A DNA stretch of 64,000 bases from Clostridium beijerinckii (GTDB lineage: Bacteria; Bacillota; Clostridia; Clostridiales; Clostridiaceae), in the NCBI RefSeq assembly GCF_018223745.1, contig NZ_CP073653.1, positions 1,417,001 through 1,481,000 of the forward strand, written 5' to 3'. The translations under genes were made by a program, and so were the position numbers. Below, one piece after another: positions 63,962-64,000 of the stretch. The notes under the pieces are model-generated. The model searched no databases. It saw only the letters and a list, made by a program, of their open reading frames with translations, and had not been told where the DNA came from. Within the stretch, counting starts at the first letter, position 1. Each line of letters opens with the position of its first letter.

Positions 63962-64000
63962 GGTAATTCTGATGGGTGATTCTAAGGCTATAAAGTTGCA

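Overview
The window is a low-GC, AT-rich housekeeping segment of a spore-forming Firmicute, most likely Clostridium sensu stricto close to the C. beijerinckii/butyricum group. This rests on strong AGGAGG ribosome sites, A/T-rich codon use, sporulation genes (spoVS, ymxH, spoIIIE, tepA), codY, RNase Y, and a gene order that follows the Bacillus/Clostridium backbone smc-ftsY-ylxM-ffh-rpsP ... rpsO-pnp-ymxH-dapG-tepA-spoIIIE-pgsA-recA-rny-spoVS. The species is inference; no rRNA is present.

Layout. 1-5.6 kb: the 3' part of an Elp3-like radical SAM gene, a 32-residue membrane peptide, smc and ftsY. 5.6-7.8 kb: AT-rich spacer carrying one frameshifted 1,651-bp IS1380-family insertion sequence with intact ends. 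7.8-14.2 kb: signal recognition particle and ribosome maturation genes (ylxM, ffh, rpsP, khpA, rimM, trmD, rplS, ylqF, rnhB), interrupted by a repeat-rich 0.55-kb spacer. 14.4-20.6 kb: yraN on the opposite strand, comM, dprA, topA, codY. 21.0-24.5 kb: rpsB, tsf, pyrH, frr. 24.9-31.4 kb: uppS, cdsA, a permease, dxr, rseP and ispG, i.e. isoprenoid, lipid and envelope proteolysis genes. 31.6-42.1 kb: the rimP-nusA-rnpM-ylxQ-infB-rbfA-nrnA-truB-ribF operon, then rpsO and pnp. 42.1-54.6 kb: an M16 protease, ymxH, dapG, tepA, spoIIIE, rimO, pgsA, recA, rny, spoVS and ptsH. 54.7-59.7 kb: a DUF378 gene, purB, a putative amidase and an uncharacterised TPR protein. 59.8-63.9 kb: an FMN riboswitch followed by ribD-ribE-ribBA-ribH.

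The genes mostly serve information processing: translation initiation and ribosome assembly, co-translational targeting, chromosome segregation and repair, RNA turnover, and sporulation. Riboflavin made by the last operon is turned into FMN and FAD by RibF at 38.5 kb, and FMN then feeds back on the riboswitch.

I found no defence island, prophage, CRISPR array or obviously new protein system. The least explained material lies between genes. Several families of short palindromic repeats recur within the window: two arrays of a 39-bp hairpin unit with compensating base changes (10.1 and 31.3 kb, the second running into the ispG reading frame), a GGCCAGTATG hairpin that is intact after ftsY but split open by about 170 bp of structured sequence between pyrH and frr, a CTCGACTCGC/CCAAATC-ATA-GATTTGG family, a roughly 70-bp inverted pair flanking the last 7 kb, and a short repeat into which the IS1380 element inserted. 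In four places the ribosome-binding site is part of, or directly touches, the 3' arm of a hairpin.
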